NCBI RefSeq assembly: GCF_014192515.1
Contig: NZ_JACHYB010000001.1
Span: 2,046,001-2,110,000, forward strand
Length of the DNA stretch: 64,000 nt
From: Microbacter margulisiae
Lineage (GTDB): Bacteria > Bacteroidota > Bacteroidia > Bacteroidales > Paludibacteraceae
Direction: 5' to 3'
Shown: positions 17,086-26,291 of the stretch, in pieces
Position numbering within the stretch: position 1 is the first letter of the stretch
Layout of the letters: each line of letters starts with the position of its first letter
Notes under the pieces: model-generated
Databases searched by the model: none
What the model was told of the DNA's origin: nothing
What the model saw: the letters and a program-made list of their open reading frames with translations, nothing else
Position numbers and translations under genes: made by a program

Positions 17086-17763
17086 ATGAAACTGTTAATC
17101 GTCGAAGATGAAGTAGATTTATTAATTGCCATCAGTAATTATCTGACCAAAGAAAATTATCTTTGCGAATTGGCTGACAGCTTTCGTAAAGCGGAAGAAA
17201 AAATCCACTTATACGAATATGACATCATTTTGCTAGACATTACACTGGGAGATGGGAATGGTCTGGATTTGCTGAAAATCATTAAAAAACATAATGTTCA
17301 GGCCGGTATTATTATTGTTTCAGCAAAAAATTCTTTGGATGATAAAATCAATGGCCTCGATCTGGGTGCGGACGATTATATGACCAAGCCTTTTCAGCTT
17401 ACCGAATTAAATTCTCGTATTAAAGCATTGCTGAGAAGGCGAAGGTTTGAAGGGAACCATTTGGTTACATTTAATGAAATAATTTTGGATACAGACAGCA
17501 AATCTGTTAGCGTTAATCAACAACATATTGTGCTGACGCGAAAGGAATACGAGTTATTGCTTTATCTTATGGTTAACAAAAATCGCGTTTTAACCAAAGA
17601 AGCTATTGCCGAACATCTTTGGGAAGACAATATCGATTTGTCAGATAACTTTGATTTCATTTACACCCATATGAATAACTTACGCAAGAAAATTAAAAGA
17701 TGTGGTGAAAATGACTATATAAAAACGCTTTACGGTATGGGCTATCAATTCACGGATCAATGA
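17086..17763 (+). CDS. OmpR/PhoB-family response regulator
   Basis: This 225-residue DNA-binding regulator is the output of a two-component system. The receiver domain (1-118) starts MKLLIVEDEVDLLIAI; the phospho-acceptor is Asp51 in IILLDITLGDGNG, and DDYMTKPFQLTEL carries the conserved Lys-Pro. The winged-helix domain (about 130-225) ends with HMNNLRKKIK and YIKTLYGMGYQF. The ATG at 17086 is chosen over an upstream in-frame TTG because it begins exactly at the receiver fold. The stop codon overlaps the kinase start by 4 bp (ATGA), so the two are translationally coupled. The CTTTAG box upstream suggests autoregulation. Architecture resembles CusR-like regulators that control metal or drug efflux, but the signal is not known. 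Confidence 0.95.
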   Translation: MKLLIVEDEVDLLIAISNYLTKENYLCELADSFRKAEEKIHLYEYDIILLDITLGDGNGLDLLKIIKKHNVQAGIIIVSAKNSLDDKINGLDLGADDYMTKPFQLTELNSRIKALLRRRRFEGNHLVTFNEIILDTDSKSVSVNQQHIVLTRKEYELLLYLMVNKNRVLTKEAIAEHLWEDNIDLSDNFDFIYTHMNNLRKKIKRCGENDYIKTLYGMGYQFTDQ

Positions 17764-19007
17764 AGTTCCTCACTAAAATAAACCGTAATTTCTTCATATT
17801 ATTTGGAGCAATGCTTCTGGTCATCAGCATTGCAGATTATTTTATTCTTGATGCCATGTTTCTGGAAAATGCCCGTGAAGGAATGCTACGAAACGCAATG
17901 ATTATCAAGCACCAAATAGAAAACACAAAAGAGCTTCCATTATTCGACCCGTTGACAAAAGTCACAGTCATTCAAAAACCTTCGGGAAAACTCAAATCCT
18001 CAATTAAAGAAATTGATTTATACAACACCCACGAGCAAGAAATGGAACCCTATGCCGAATATAATCGCGAAGTATACGTTAATGGCGTTTACTATAATAT
18101 TCAGTTACGGCAAAAAATGCTTGAAAAAGACGACCTCATTCTTTCCATTGGGACTACTTTATTTTTGCTGCTTTTGATCACTTTCTCTGTTTCCTTTTTT
18201 GTGAACCGGAAAATGAACAAGACGATCTGGAAAGGTTTTGAAAACAACCTGCATGAAATAGAAGGGTTTAATCTGGCCAGAAAAACTCCCATACACCTTG
18301 AAGCAACGAACATTGACGAATTTGATCGCCTGAATGAAATCATTTATGGGCTGACAAAGAAAATTCAAACAGATTATAGTTCATTGAAAGAATTCACAGA
18401 AAACGCATCCCATGAACTGCAAACTCCGCTGTCCATCGTATTGTTTAACCTGGAAGAACTCTTACAGCAACCGCTTAATGAAGAAGATTTTAAAAAGGTA
18501 GTCACCTCCATTAATGCTCTAAAAAAACTCTCACACCTTAACCAGAGCCTTTTGCTGTTAGCTAAAATTGAAAACAATCAGTTTGCAGCCACAGAAGACA
18601 TTGATTTACTAGAAATCATAGAACGCAAACTCAAAGAATTTGAACCGTTGATCCATGCAAAGAAAATTGCTGTGGAATGGAAAGAAAAAACATCATGCTA
18701 CTGGCAAATCAATCCTTATCTTGCAGAGATATTAATCAGCAATTTACTATCCAATGCTTTGAATCATAACACTCCAAAAGGATCTATTTCAATCCGTATA
18801 ACAAAGCACGAATTGGCTATTTGCAATACCGGTGTGAAGAGTCCTTTAAACGACGAAACCATTTTCAATCGTTTTGTAAAGGGAGATTCTAAATCGCATG
18901 GCTTGGGATTAGCCATCGTCAAACAAATATGCGAAACTCACAACGCAACCATTCATTATGAGCAGGGAGAAAATCATTGCTTCAAACTTACATTACCAAT
19001 AGAATAA
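17760..19007 (+). CDS. Sensor histidine kinase
   Basis: The 415-residue membrane kinase is the cognate partner of the preceding regulator. It has two membrane helices (about 10-32 and 125-150) enclosing a short periplasmic sensor region of about 95 residues, a HAMP-like linker, a HisKA domain with the phospho-accepting His218 in ENASHELQTPLSIV, and an ATPase domain with the N box (LLSNALNHNTPKGS) and the G2 box (SHGLGLAIVKQI). The small periplasmic domain has no recognisable ligand-binding fold, so the signal is unknown. It overlaps the regulator gene by 4 bp and is followed after 4 bp by the outer-membrane efflux gene, so sensing and efflux are probably in one operon. Confidence 0.94.
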   Translation: MKFLTKINRNFFILFGAMLLVISIADYFILDAMFLENAREGMLRNAMIIKHQIENTKELPLFDPLTKVTVIQKPSGKLKSSIKEIDLYNTHEQEMEPYAEYNREVYVNGVYYNIQLRQKMLEKDDLILSIGTTLFLLLLITFSVSFFVNRKMNKTIWKGFENNLHEIEGFNLARKTPIHLEATNIDEFDRLNEIIYGLTKKIQTDYSSLKEFTENASHELQTPLSIVLFNLEELLQQPLNEEDFKKVVTSINALKKLSHLNQSLLLLAKIENNQFAATEDIDLLEIIERKLKEFEPLIHAKKIAVEWKEKTSCYWQINPYLAEILISNLLSNALNHNTPKGSISIRITKHELAICNTGVKSPLNDETIFNRFVKGDSKSHGLGLAIVKQICETHNATIHYEQGENHCFKLTLPIE

Positions 19008-19011
19008 GATT

Positions 19012-20361
19012 ATGCACACATTCGTGAAACTATTTCGTTTTCAGAAAACGGATCGGAGGCTTCATCGGAAAAGTCTACCCGGCACATTCCTTGCCTTGCT
19101 GCTTCTTTGCTTCTGTAGTCAAAATCTCTTTGCTGAAACTTCCCGGACATTGGACTTCTATTTGCAACAGGCCGAAAAGAATAGTCCCCTGATCAATAAA
19201 ACACTCAATGACAATAGGGTTGTCGCATTAAATTTACAGGAAGTAAAAAAGATTCTTCGCGATCCGCAAATCAATCTTAATGCTGCCGTGATGCTTGCCC
19301 CGATTATCTCCCATGACAACGGGACTCAGTTGCAGCTTGCTTCCAATAACGCAACTAAATATAACGGATATGACCTGGCTATCACGAATGGCGGTCAATA
19401 TCAGGCTCTGCTGGCTGTTCAGCAACCTCTCTTCACACAGCCTTCTTATCGCGCTTATGAAGAAAAATCGAATATTAATCAGGATATCAACAAAAACACA
19501 ATCCGCCTAACCAGGCATGATATCCAACAGCTTGTTAGCCACCAATATTTATTGTGTCTCAATAGCGCTATGCAAATGGAAACGTCCAACAAATTGGTCA
19601 ACGAGATTGGGAATCAACTCCGCATTATGACACCTTTGGTTGCAAATGCCATCTATAAACAAACCGATGAAATGTTGTTGCAAATCGAATACAAAAACTA
19701 TCAGGATGCCTATACTGCCCAGCGTGCCGCATATGTTGCCAACCTGTACGATTTAAATGCTTTATGTGGCATTCAGGATACGTCTGTTGTCACTTTGGAA
19801 CCTGCGCATCTGGTGATGAATCAACTCCCCACAAAACAATCTTATTTTCTAACCGCTTACAAACTGGATAGCATGGCATTGCTTTCGGATCTCAAAATCA
19901 ACAACCTCAAATATCTCCCGCAAGTTAATCTTTTCGCTGACGGTGGATTGAATGCTTCTTATCTGCCTACTCCCAACCGTTTGGGAATAAGTGCCGGCAT
20001 AACATTTAGCTGGACACTGTACGATGGGCATCAACGTAAGATAGAACAGGAAAAAACGCACTATGGGTTGGAAAACATTGCCTTCGATAAGCATAATTTC
20101 ATTACGCAACAGGATATGAATAAGAGCAAAATCATCCATCAGATTAATGCGCTCAACGAAAGGATTCAAAACCTGGATGATCAATTGAACACCTATAAAA
20201 AACTGGTTACTGCTTACGAATTGCAGCTTGCCCACGGAAACATGTCCATCATGGATTATAAAAACCTTTTGAGGGATGTCGCTGCCAAGCAGCAGGAAGC
20301 TACCCTTGCCCACATCGAAAAAGAATCGCTGATCTGTTCTTTCAATTACTGGAATTATTGA
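19012..20361 (+). CDS. TolC-family outer-membrane efflux protein
   Basis: This 449-residue protein should form the trimeric outer-membrane channel of the RND pump encoded next. The N-terminus has a basic region and a hydrophobic export segment (about 25-42, LALLLLCFCSQNLFAE). The mature part shows the two-repeat helical layout of outer-membrane efflux proteins: YLQQAEKNSPLINKTLNDNR near the start, ISAGITFSWTLYDGHQRKI for the second barrel strand and a long C-terminal coiled coil with LDDQLNTYKKLVTAYELQLA. It lies between the kinase (4-bp gap) and the adaptor gene (46-bp gap), consistent with one transcript. Confidence 0.88.
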   Translation: MHTFVKLFRFQKTDRRLHRKSLPGTFLALLLLCFCSQNLFAETSRTLDFYLQQAEKNSPLINKTLNDNRVVALNLQEVKKILRDPQINLNAAVMLAPIISHDNGTQLQLASNNATKYNGYDLAITNGGQYQALLAVQQPLFTQPSYRAYEEKSNINQDINKNTIRLTRHDIQQLVSHQYLLCLNSAMQMETSNKLVNEIGNQLRIMTPLVANAIYKQTDEMLLQIEYKNYQDAYTAQRAAYVANLYDLNALCGIQDTSVVTLEPAHLVMNQLPTKQSYFLTAYKLDSMALLSDLKINNLKYLPQVNLFADGGLNASYLPTPNRLGISAGITFSWTLYDGHQRKIEQEKTHYGLENIAFDKHNFITQQDMNKSKIIHQINALNERIQNLDDQLNTYKKLVTAYELQLAHGNMSIMDYKNLLRDVAAKQQEATLAHIEKESLICSFNYWNY

Positions 20362-20407
20362 TTTCCTTAGTCACATCATCAAACATAAACACAAATCGTG
20401 CAAAACA

Positions 20408-21325
20408 ATGAAAAAGCATTTTAATATCTGGATCGTACTTCTTATTGGCATCACCATGGCTGCCTGTTCGGGCAATAAATCGAAAGAAGCACAGGATGAC
20501 CAGTCTTCTCCTGTTGTTTCGGTCAAAATAGTCTACCCGACGGATGGCAATATTTCAAATTACATCACCGTAAACGGAAAAACAATTTACCTGAAGAAGA
20601 ATGCCATCATCGCTCCTTTCTCCGGATACATTACAAGGGTATTCATCCACTTGGGCGATAGGGTACGGAACGTCCAACCGTTATTTATTTTAGAAACAAA
20701 AGAAAACCAGGCGCTCGCTTCTTCTCCCGGATTAACTTCCAATGCCGGCAGAATAAAAATAGCTTCTCCTGTAGCTGGATTCATTAGCGATCTTGCTGTT
20801 TCGGCACCGGGAACTTATGTAACAGAGGGAACCGTCCTGGGTAACGTAGTACAAAACAGGCAAACAACAATCCAGATGAATGTACCTTTTGAATATCATA
20901 ACCTAATTCGACTCAATGAACTATGTTCCATACAGCTTCCTGACGGCACAAATGCACAGGGATTAATCAGTAATATTTTGCCTACTATCGATCCTGTTTC
21001 ACAAACTCAAACCGTCTTCGTCAAACCCTTAACAAATGAACCTCTACCCGAGAACCTGAATGTTATTATCCGGTTTATTGATCTTCAACATCATCATACA
21101 TTGCTGCTCCCTAAATCAGCCATTCAAACCAATGAAACACAGGATCATTTCTGGGTAATGAAAGTCGTTCATGATACGCTGGCCATTAAGGTGCCTGTCA
21201 TAAAAGGGATAGAAAATGATAGTACTATCGAAATCCTCAATCCGGTTATTTCTCCCTCCGACCCGATTATCACTGATGGAGGGTATGGCTTGACAGATAG
21301 CACAACCGTTAAAATAGTTCGCTAA
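20408..21325 (+). CDS. RND efflux periplasmic adaptor (membrane fusion protein), lipoprotein
   Basis: The 305-residue protein is the adaptor that joins the inner-membrane pump to the TolC-like channel. It has a lipoprotein signal (MKKHFNIWIVLLIGITMAAC, Cys20 as anchor). A lipoyl/biotinyl-like half motif (FSGYITRVFIHLGDRV) and its partner (SPVAGFISDLAV) flank a region too short for a long helical hairpin, so the hairpin is minimal. Beta-barrel and proximal domains follow (LPTIDPVSQTQTVFVKPL, ITDGGYGLTDSTTV). It is shorter than typical AcrA proteins (about 400 residues), like some heavy-metal or uncharacterised Bacteroidetes adaptors. Only 1 bp separates it from the pump gene. Confidence 0.88.
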   Translation: MKKHFNIWIVLLIGITMAACSGNKSKEAQDDQSSPVVSVKIVYPTDGNISNYITVNGKTIYLKKNAIIAPFSGYITRVFIHLGDRVRNVQPLFILETKENQALASSPGLTSNAGRIKIASPVAGFISDLAVSAPGTYVTEGTVLGNVVQNRQTTIQMNVPFEYHNLIRLNELCSIQLPDGTNAQGLISNILPTIDPVSQTQTVFVKPLTNEPLPENLNVIIRFIDLQHHHTLLLPKSAIQTNETQDHFWVMKVVHDTLAIKVPVIKGIENDSTIEILNPVISPSDPIITDGGYGLTDSTTVKIVR

Positions 21326-21326
21326 A

Positions 21327-24300
21327 ATGGAAAAGCTATATATCCGTTTCAAAAGCCCTATCGCAGTTATTTTGTTATTAATCCTGATTGGAGGTGCTTA
21401 TTCGTACACTTCAATGAAAACCTCTTTGTTCCCAAACGTCACTTTTCCAAAAATCAAAATCATTGCCGATAATGGAGAACAACCCGTCGATAAAATGATG
21501 GTGACCGTGACAAAACCTCTTGAAAATGCCATCAAACAGGTTGAAAATTTGCGAATGATTCAAAGCACCACCAGTATGGGAAGCTGCGAAATATCTGCTT
21601 TCATGGATTGGGGTTCAAACATTTACCACGACCAACAACAGGTTGAATCACGTATTGCACAAATTAAAAGTTCATTACCACCGGGGGTCAAGATTACTGT
21701 GGAAAAAATGAATCCTTCCATTCTTCCGGTAATGGGATATTCATTGCAATCATCCACCAAGAATCCCATTGAATTAAAAATGATTGCCGAATATACGGTC
21801 AAACCATTCTTATCCCGCATAGAAGGAGTTTCGGCAGTGGATGTTATTGGCGGCAAAACCAAAGAATACCGAATTGTATTAGATCGACAAAAAATGGAGC
21901 TTTTGAAAATCAGCCCTCAGGATGTTGCCAATGCACTGCAACAAACCGATTTTATTCAGTCGAATGGTTACACGATTGACTACCGAAGACTTTATTTAAC
22001 GGTAACTGATGCCACATTACGAACAATTAATGAGCTCAAAAACTTGACATTGTTCAATAACACAGGTCGGCAGATCAAAGTTTCAGACATTGCACATGTG
22101 GAAGTCGCTGCCCAAACAGAATATGTCAAAATAAAGGCTGACGGGAAGGATGTCCCGTTGATTGCTGTTGTGAAACAACCCAACAGCAACTTAATTGATG
22201 TTGCAAGCCAAGTTACAAAACAAGTCGATATCCTAAACAAAATCCTACCTAAAGGGGTGAAATTAGTCCCTTATTATAATCAGGCTGAATTTGTAAAAAA
22301 TAGCATCAAAAGCATCATGGATGTGCTCTGGATAGGGCTATTGTTAGCTATTGTCATTGCTATTATCTTCCTAAGGTCAATCAAAGCCAGCAGCGTGATC
22401 TTAATCACCATTCCGCTAACACTGTCGTTGACCTTCTTAGTGTTATATGCCATCGGGTTCGATTTCAATATCATGACAATCGGCGCTATTGCAGCCGCCA
22501 TCGGCTTGATTATTGATGACGCCATTATTGTAGTGGAACAACTTCATCGAACCCACGAACAATTTCCTGAACGTAAAACCAAGGATTTGATCGGGAAATC
22601 AATTCAATACCTTTTCCCGGCTATGGTCAGTTCATCCTTGAGTACCATTGTCATTCTTATCCCATTTGAATTAATGTCAGGCGTAGCCGGAGCATATTTT
22701 ACAATTTTAACCAAAACGATGATTGTCACATTGGTTTGCTCCTTCTTTATCACATGGATTGGTCTTCCGGTCATCTATCTTTTACTTTCAAGGAATAAAC
22801 CAAAATCAGAAACGGCTATTCATTATCATGCTAAAAGTTATCGCTGGATGTCTTTTTTTGTAGGAAAACCTTATTTGAGTTTTGGCATTATTGCTATATT
22901 AATTGCTGCCATTGTGTTTAGTGTGCCAAAATTAAAATCAGGATTTCTACCTGACATGGACGAAGGGTCCATTGTGCTCGATTATAACTCCCCTCCCGGC
23001 ACATCGTTGGAAGAAACCAACCGAATGCTCAATGAAGTGGATAAAATATTAGAGAAAACTCCTGAGGTAAAAGCCTATTCAAGACGAACCGGTACGCAAA
23101 TGGGATTCTTTATTACTGAGCCCAATACGGGCGATTACTTAATTCAGCTTCATAACCATCGGACAAAAACAACGGTCGAAGTTTCAGATGAAATCAGAAA
23201 ACAAATTGAACATACGATTCCTGCACTCACTGTCGACTTCGGACAAGTAATCACGGATATGCTCGGCGATTTGATGTCAAGTGTACAACCTATCCAAATT
23301 AAGATATTTGGAAATGACCACAATAAACTGATGTCTCTTTCAAAACAAGTGGCCGATAGCATTCAGACAGTACCAGGTACGGCTGATGTCTTTGATGGGA
23401 TTGTTATCGCCGGCCCTATGCTCAGTGTGATTCCGAACGAAGCAAAATTGGAACAATACGGGATGACAGCTGCTTATTTGCAAGAACAGATCCAAACTTA
23501 TATTAACGGAACGGTGATTGGAACCATTCCTGAAAAGGAACAGCTGACTAATATTCGAATGATTTTCCCATTGAATAATCAAACACCAATTGATCAATAC
23601 AAACAGATGAAGATTTGCACACCAACCGGTGTTTATCTCCCCTTGAGCCAGTTTGCTTCATTTAGCATCCAAAGTGGGGTCACCGAAATCAATCGTGAAA
23701 ACCTGCAAACAATGGGTGTTGTTACGGCGCGCTTGAATGGAAAAGATTTAGGTAGCGTCATGAAAGGAATTCGATCTAAGTTAAGCCAAATTAGTTTACC
23801 CCCTTCCTACCAGATTGTGTATGGTGGCTCTTATGCACAACAACAGAAGTCATTTTCGGAGTTGTTGAAAATCCTTATTCTTGGTGGGTTATTGGTTTTC
23901 ACGGTTGTCCTTTTCATGTTTAAGAGCTTGAAGTTGTCGTTAACTGTCATATTCATAAGCATTTTAGGTATATCTGGCAGTGTGGTTGCCCTGCTTCTCA
24001 CTAAAACACCTTTGAATGTCGGCAGCTATACCGGCCTAATCATGATTATCGGTATTATCGGGGAAAACTCCATTTTTACCATTCAGCAATTCCTTTCAGA
24101 ACTAAAACACACTGACACCAGCAATGCATTAGTTAAGGCTCTTTCTGTCAGGTTACGCCCTAATTTGATGACTGCTTTAGGTGCAATTGCAGCACTATTC
24201 CCTCTGGCATTAGGAATAGGAACCGGAGCGCAGATGCACCAACCTTTAGCCATCGCGGTTATTGGAGGATTTATCATTGCACTACCGCTGCTGCTGATTG

Positions 24301-24365
24301 TGTTGCCAAGTATTCTAAAAATAATCATCAAAGAGAATCCAATCGTATATCAAGCTAACAAATAA
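21327..24365 (+). CDS. RND-family efflux transporter, inner-membrane pump
   Basis: This 1012-residue proton-driven pump exports substrates across both membranes with the adjacent adaptor and TolC-like protein. It shows the 12-helix RND layout: helix 1 (residues 9-28), a large periplasmic loop, helices 2-6 (about 330-490), a second loop and helices 8-12 (about 850-1005). Helix 4 carries the paired acidic proton-relay residues in GLIIDDAIIVVEQLHR, as in HAE1-type pumps rather than CzcA-type (usually DGAVV). At the helix-10 position where AcrB has the relay Lys, this protein reads GIIGENSIFTIQQF, with Glu instead, by my alignment. The substrate is therefore not predictable. It ends at a bidirectional terminator. 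Confidence 0.92.
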   Translation: MEKLYIRFKSPIAVILLLILIGGAYSYTSMKTSLFPNVTFPKIKIIADNGEQPVDKMMVTVTKPLENAIKQVENLRMIQSTTSMGSCEISAFMDWGSNIYHDQQQVESRIAQIKSSLPPGVKITVEKMNPSILPVMGYSLQSSTKNPIELKMIAEYTVKPFLSRIEGVSAVDVIGGKTKEYRIVLDRQKMELLKISPQDVANALQQTDFIQSNGYTIDYRRLYLTVTDATLRTINELKNLTLFNNTGRQIKVSDIAHVEVAAQTEYVKIKADGKDVPLIAVVKQPNSNLIDVASQVTKQVDILNKILPKGVKLVPYYNQAEFVKNSIKSIMDVLWIGLLLAIVIAIIFLRSIKASSVILITIPLTLSLTFLVLYAIGFDFNIMTIGAIAAAIGLIIDDAIIVVEQLHRTHEQFPERKTKDLIGKSIQYLFPAMVSSSLSTIVILIPFELMSGVAGAYFTILTKTMIVTLVCSFFITWIGLPVIYLLLSRNKPKSETAIHYHAKSYRWMSFFVGKPYLSFGIIAILIAAIVFSVPKLKSGFLPDMDEGSIVLDYNSPPGTSLEETNRMLNEVDKILEKTPEVKAYSRRTGTQMGFFITEPNTGDYLIQLHNHRTKTTVEVSDEIRKQIEHTIPALTVDFGQVITDMLGDLMSSVQPIQIKIFGNDHNKLMSLSKQVADSIQTVPGTADVFDGIVIAGPMLSVIPNEAKLEQYGMTAAYLQEQIQTYINGTVIGTIPEKEQLTNIRMIFPLNNQTPIDQYKQMKICTPTGVYLPLSQFASFSIQSGVTEINRENLQTMGVVTARLNGKDLGSVMKGIRSKLSQISLPPSYQIVYGGSYAQQQKSFSELLKILILGGLLVFTVVLFMFKSLKLSLTVIFISILGISGSVVALLLTKTPLNVGSYTGLIMIIGIIGENSIFTIQQFLSELKHTDTSNALVKALSVRLRPNLMTALGAIAALFPLALGIGTGAQMHQPLAIAVIGGFIIALPLLLIVLPSILKIIIKENPIVYQANK

Positions 24366-24381
24366 AAGATAGACACATAAA

Positions 24382-24427
24382 AAACCACCTCTGAAAGCAA
24401 CAGTTTATCCAGAGGTGGTTTTTATTT
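24382..24427. terminator. Bidirectional intrinsic terminator between the RND and ClC genes
   Basis: A 12-bp perfect stem, AAACCACCTCTG (24382-24393) with CAGAGGTGGTTT (24410-24421), is followed by T-rich sequence on one strand and preceded by A-rich sequence that serves the other strand. The two flanking genes converge here. Confidence 0.88.
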
Positions 24428-24450
24428 TATTTGGTATAGGGAAGACCTTC

Positions 24451-26277
24451 CTATTCGTCGGAGAAATGAACTAACATTCGGCGATACACGTTAAAAATAG
24501 CTGATTTTGAAACAAATCCAATATATTTTCCATTTTCAACAACTGGAAGATTCCAAGCTCCTGTCCTTTCAAAAATTTTCATTACAGATTCCATTGAATC
24601 ATCGGCAGAGATAACTGCAGGAGGGGAAATCATTAATTCACGCATACGGAAACGATTATATAAATCCGAACGGAACATAATATTCCGTACCTCATCCAAT
24701 GTTATAATACCAAGCAATTTGTTATTTGAATCGACAACAGGGAAAATATTACGTTTAGAAGAAGAAATGATATTGACCAGATCGCCCAATAAATCATCCG
24801 GATGGACAATGTCTAAGTCGGTTTCAATAACATGTTGCATTCTCATAAAACCCAACACCGCACGATCTTTATTATGTGTCATCAATTCGCCAGCTTTCGC
24901 TAAACGCATAGCATAAATACTATGGGTTTCAAATACATTCATCGTCAAATAGGCCACTGTGGAAGTAATCATCAAAGTCATGAACAGATCATATCCTCCT
25001 GTAACCTCTGCTATCAGGAAGATTGCCGTCAGCGGTGCAAACATTACTCCCGACATAACCCCAGCCATACCAGCAAAAGCAAAGTTTTTAAGTGGTAAGT
25101 GAAATCCTAAAAAGAAATTCATGGCATAAGCGAGCACATAACCGGTAAGACCACCTACAAACAAACTTGGAGCAAAAAGGCCTCCAACTCCGCCACCACC
25201 ATTCGTAGCTGTTGTTGCAATCACCTTAAAAAAAACGATACAGACGAGATAGATAATTACAGCAACCTCTTCATTGCGGAAATGATAAAAAAGACTTCGA
25301 TTGAACAAGATATCCGGTGTACTGCCCGACAACAAGGCACTGATGGTTGAATATCCTTCACCATATAATGGCGGAAAAAGGAATATGAGCGCGCTTAATA
25401 TCAATCCGCCAACGAGCAATTTCTTTTGTGTAACCTTTAGTTTAGCAAACATTGCTTCCATGCGGTTTGTCATACGGGTAAAGTAGAGAGAAACAAATCC
25501 GCAAGTGATTCCCAGAACAATTAAATAAGGAATTCGTTGTACTGTAAACGGAGCAAAGTGAGAAAACTGGAACATAAAGCGGTCTCCCATCAACAAATAA
25601 GTCAATGCAGCTGCTGTTGCCGAAGAAATGAGCAGAGGGATGACAGAAGCCATAGTCATGTCAAGCATCAGTACTTCAAGCGTGAACAATACTCCGGTAA
25701 TAGGCGCCCGAAAAATACCACTAATAGCACCGGCAGCCCCACAACCTACCATTAACATCAATGTTTTCTGGCTCATCTTGAAAAATTTTCCCAAGTTTGA
25801 TCCAATGGCAGAACCGGTTAACACGACAGGCGCTTCTGCTCCCACAGATCCTCCAAATCCTATGGTGATTGCACCTCCCACCATTGAACTCCAGGTATTG
25901 TGAAGTTTAATGATAGCTTTGCGTTGTGAAATAGCATGCAATATTCGGGTTACTCCATGACTGATATCATCCCGAACAATTCTACGCACGAACCACCCGG
26001 AAATAGCGATACCAACGATAGGTAAAACAAGATACCAGTAGTTCGCCTGATCAAGTGAGAAATGCTCAGTCAGTAATTGCTCTATAATATGGATAACCGA
26101 TTTAAGAATAAAAGCAGCCAGCCCGGCTAATAAACCGACAACAAAACTTAATAACAGGATAAAGTGGCGTTCTTTGATATGTTCTTCTCGCCAATGGATT
26201 AATTGAATGTGGTTCTTAGTACCAAGAATTGAATGTGGAAACTTAATATGAATTGCCCTGCTTTTTTGAAAACTCAT
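24451..26277 (-). CDS. ClC-family chloride channel/antiporter with C-terminal CBS pair
   Basis: The 608-residue membrane protein has about ten hydrophobic segments between residues 40 and 445 and a cytoplasmic CBS pair (about 470-600, e.g. VVDSNNKLLGIITLDEVRNI and LPVVENGKYIGFVSKSAIF). ClC signature regions are present: GFGGSVGAEAPVVLTGSAIG carries the gating-type glutamate, and GGGGVGGLFAPSLFVGGL corresponds to the second selectivity motif. The usual GKEGP sequence reads GAEAP here, a variation seen in part of the family. Family knowledge: such proteins move chloride, sometimes exchanged for protons, and the CBS pair can bind nucleotides. It lies 14 bp downstream of an mscS-like gene on the same strand, so the two may be co-transcribed osmotic functions. 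Confidence 0.92.
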   Translation of the reverse strand: MSFQKSRAIHIKFPHSILGTKNHIQLIHWREEHIKERHFILLLSFVVGLLAGLAAFILKSVIHIIEQLLTEHFSLDQANYWYLVLPIVGIAISGWFVRRIVRDDISHGVTRILHAISQRKAIIKLHNTWSSMVGGAITIGFGGSVGAEAPVVLTGSAIGSNLGKFFKMSQKTLMLMVGCGAAGAISGIFRAPITGVLFTLEVLMLDMTMASVIPLLISSATAAALTYLLMGDRFMFQFSHFAPFTVQRIPYLIVLGITCGFVSLYFTRMTNRMEAMFAKLKVTQKKLLVGGLILSALIFLFPPLYGEGYSTISALLSGSTPDILFNRSLFYHFRNEEVAVIIYLVCIVFFKVIATTATNGGGGVGGLFAPSLFVGGLTGYVLAYAMNFFLGFHLPLKNFAFAGMAGVMSGVMFAPLTAIFLIAEVTGGYDLFMTLMITSTVAYLTMNVFETHSIYAMRLAKAGELMTHNKDRAVLGFMRMQHVIETDLDIVHPDDLLGDLVNIISSSKRNIFPVVDSNNKLLGIITLDEVRNIMFRSDLYNRFRMRELMISPPAVISADDSMESVMKIFERTGAWNLPVVENGKYIGFVSKSAIFNVYRRMLVHFSDE

Positions 26278-26291
26278 GCTTCAATATAAAA

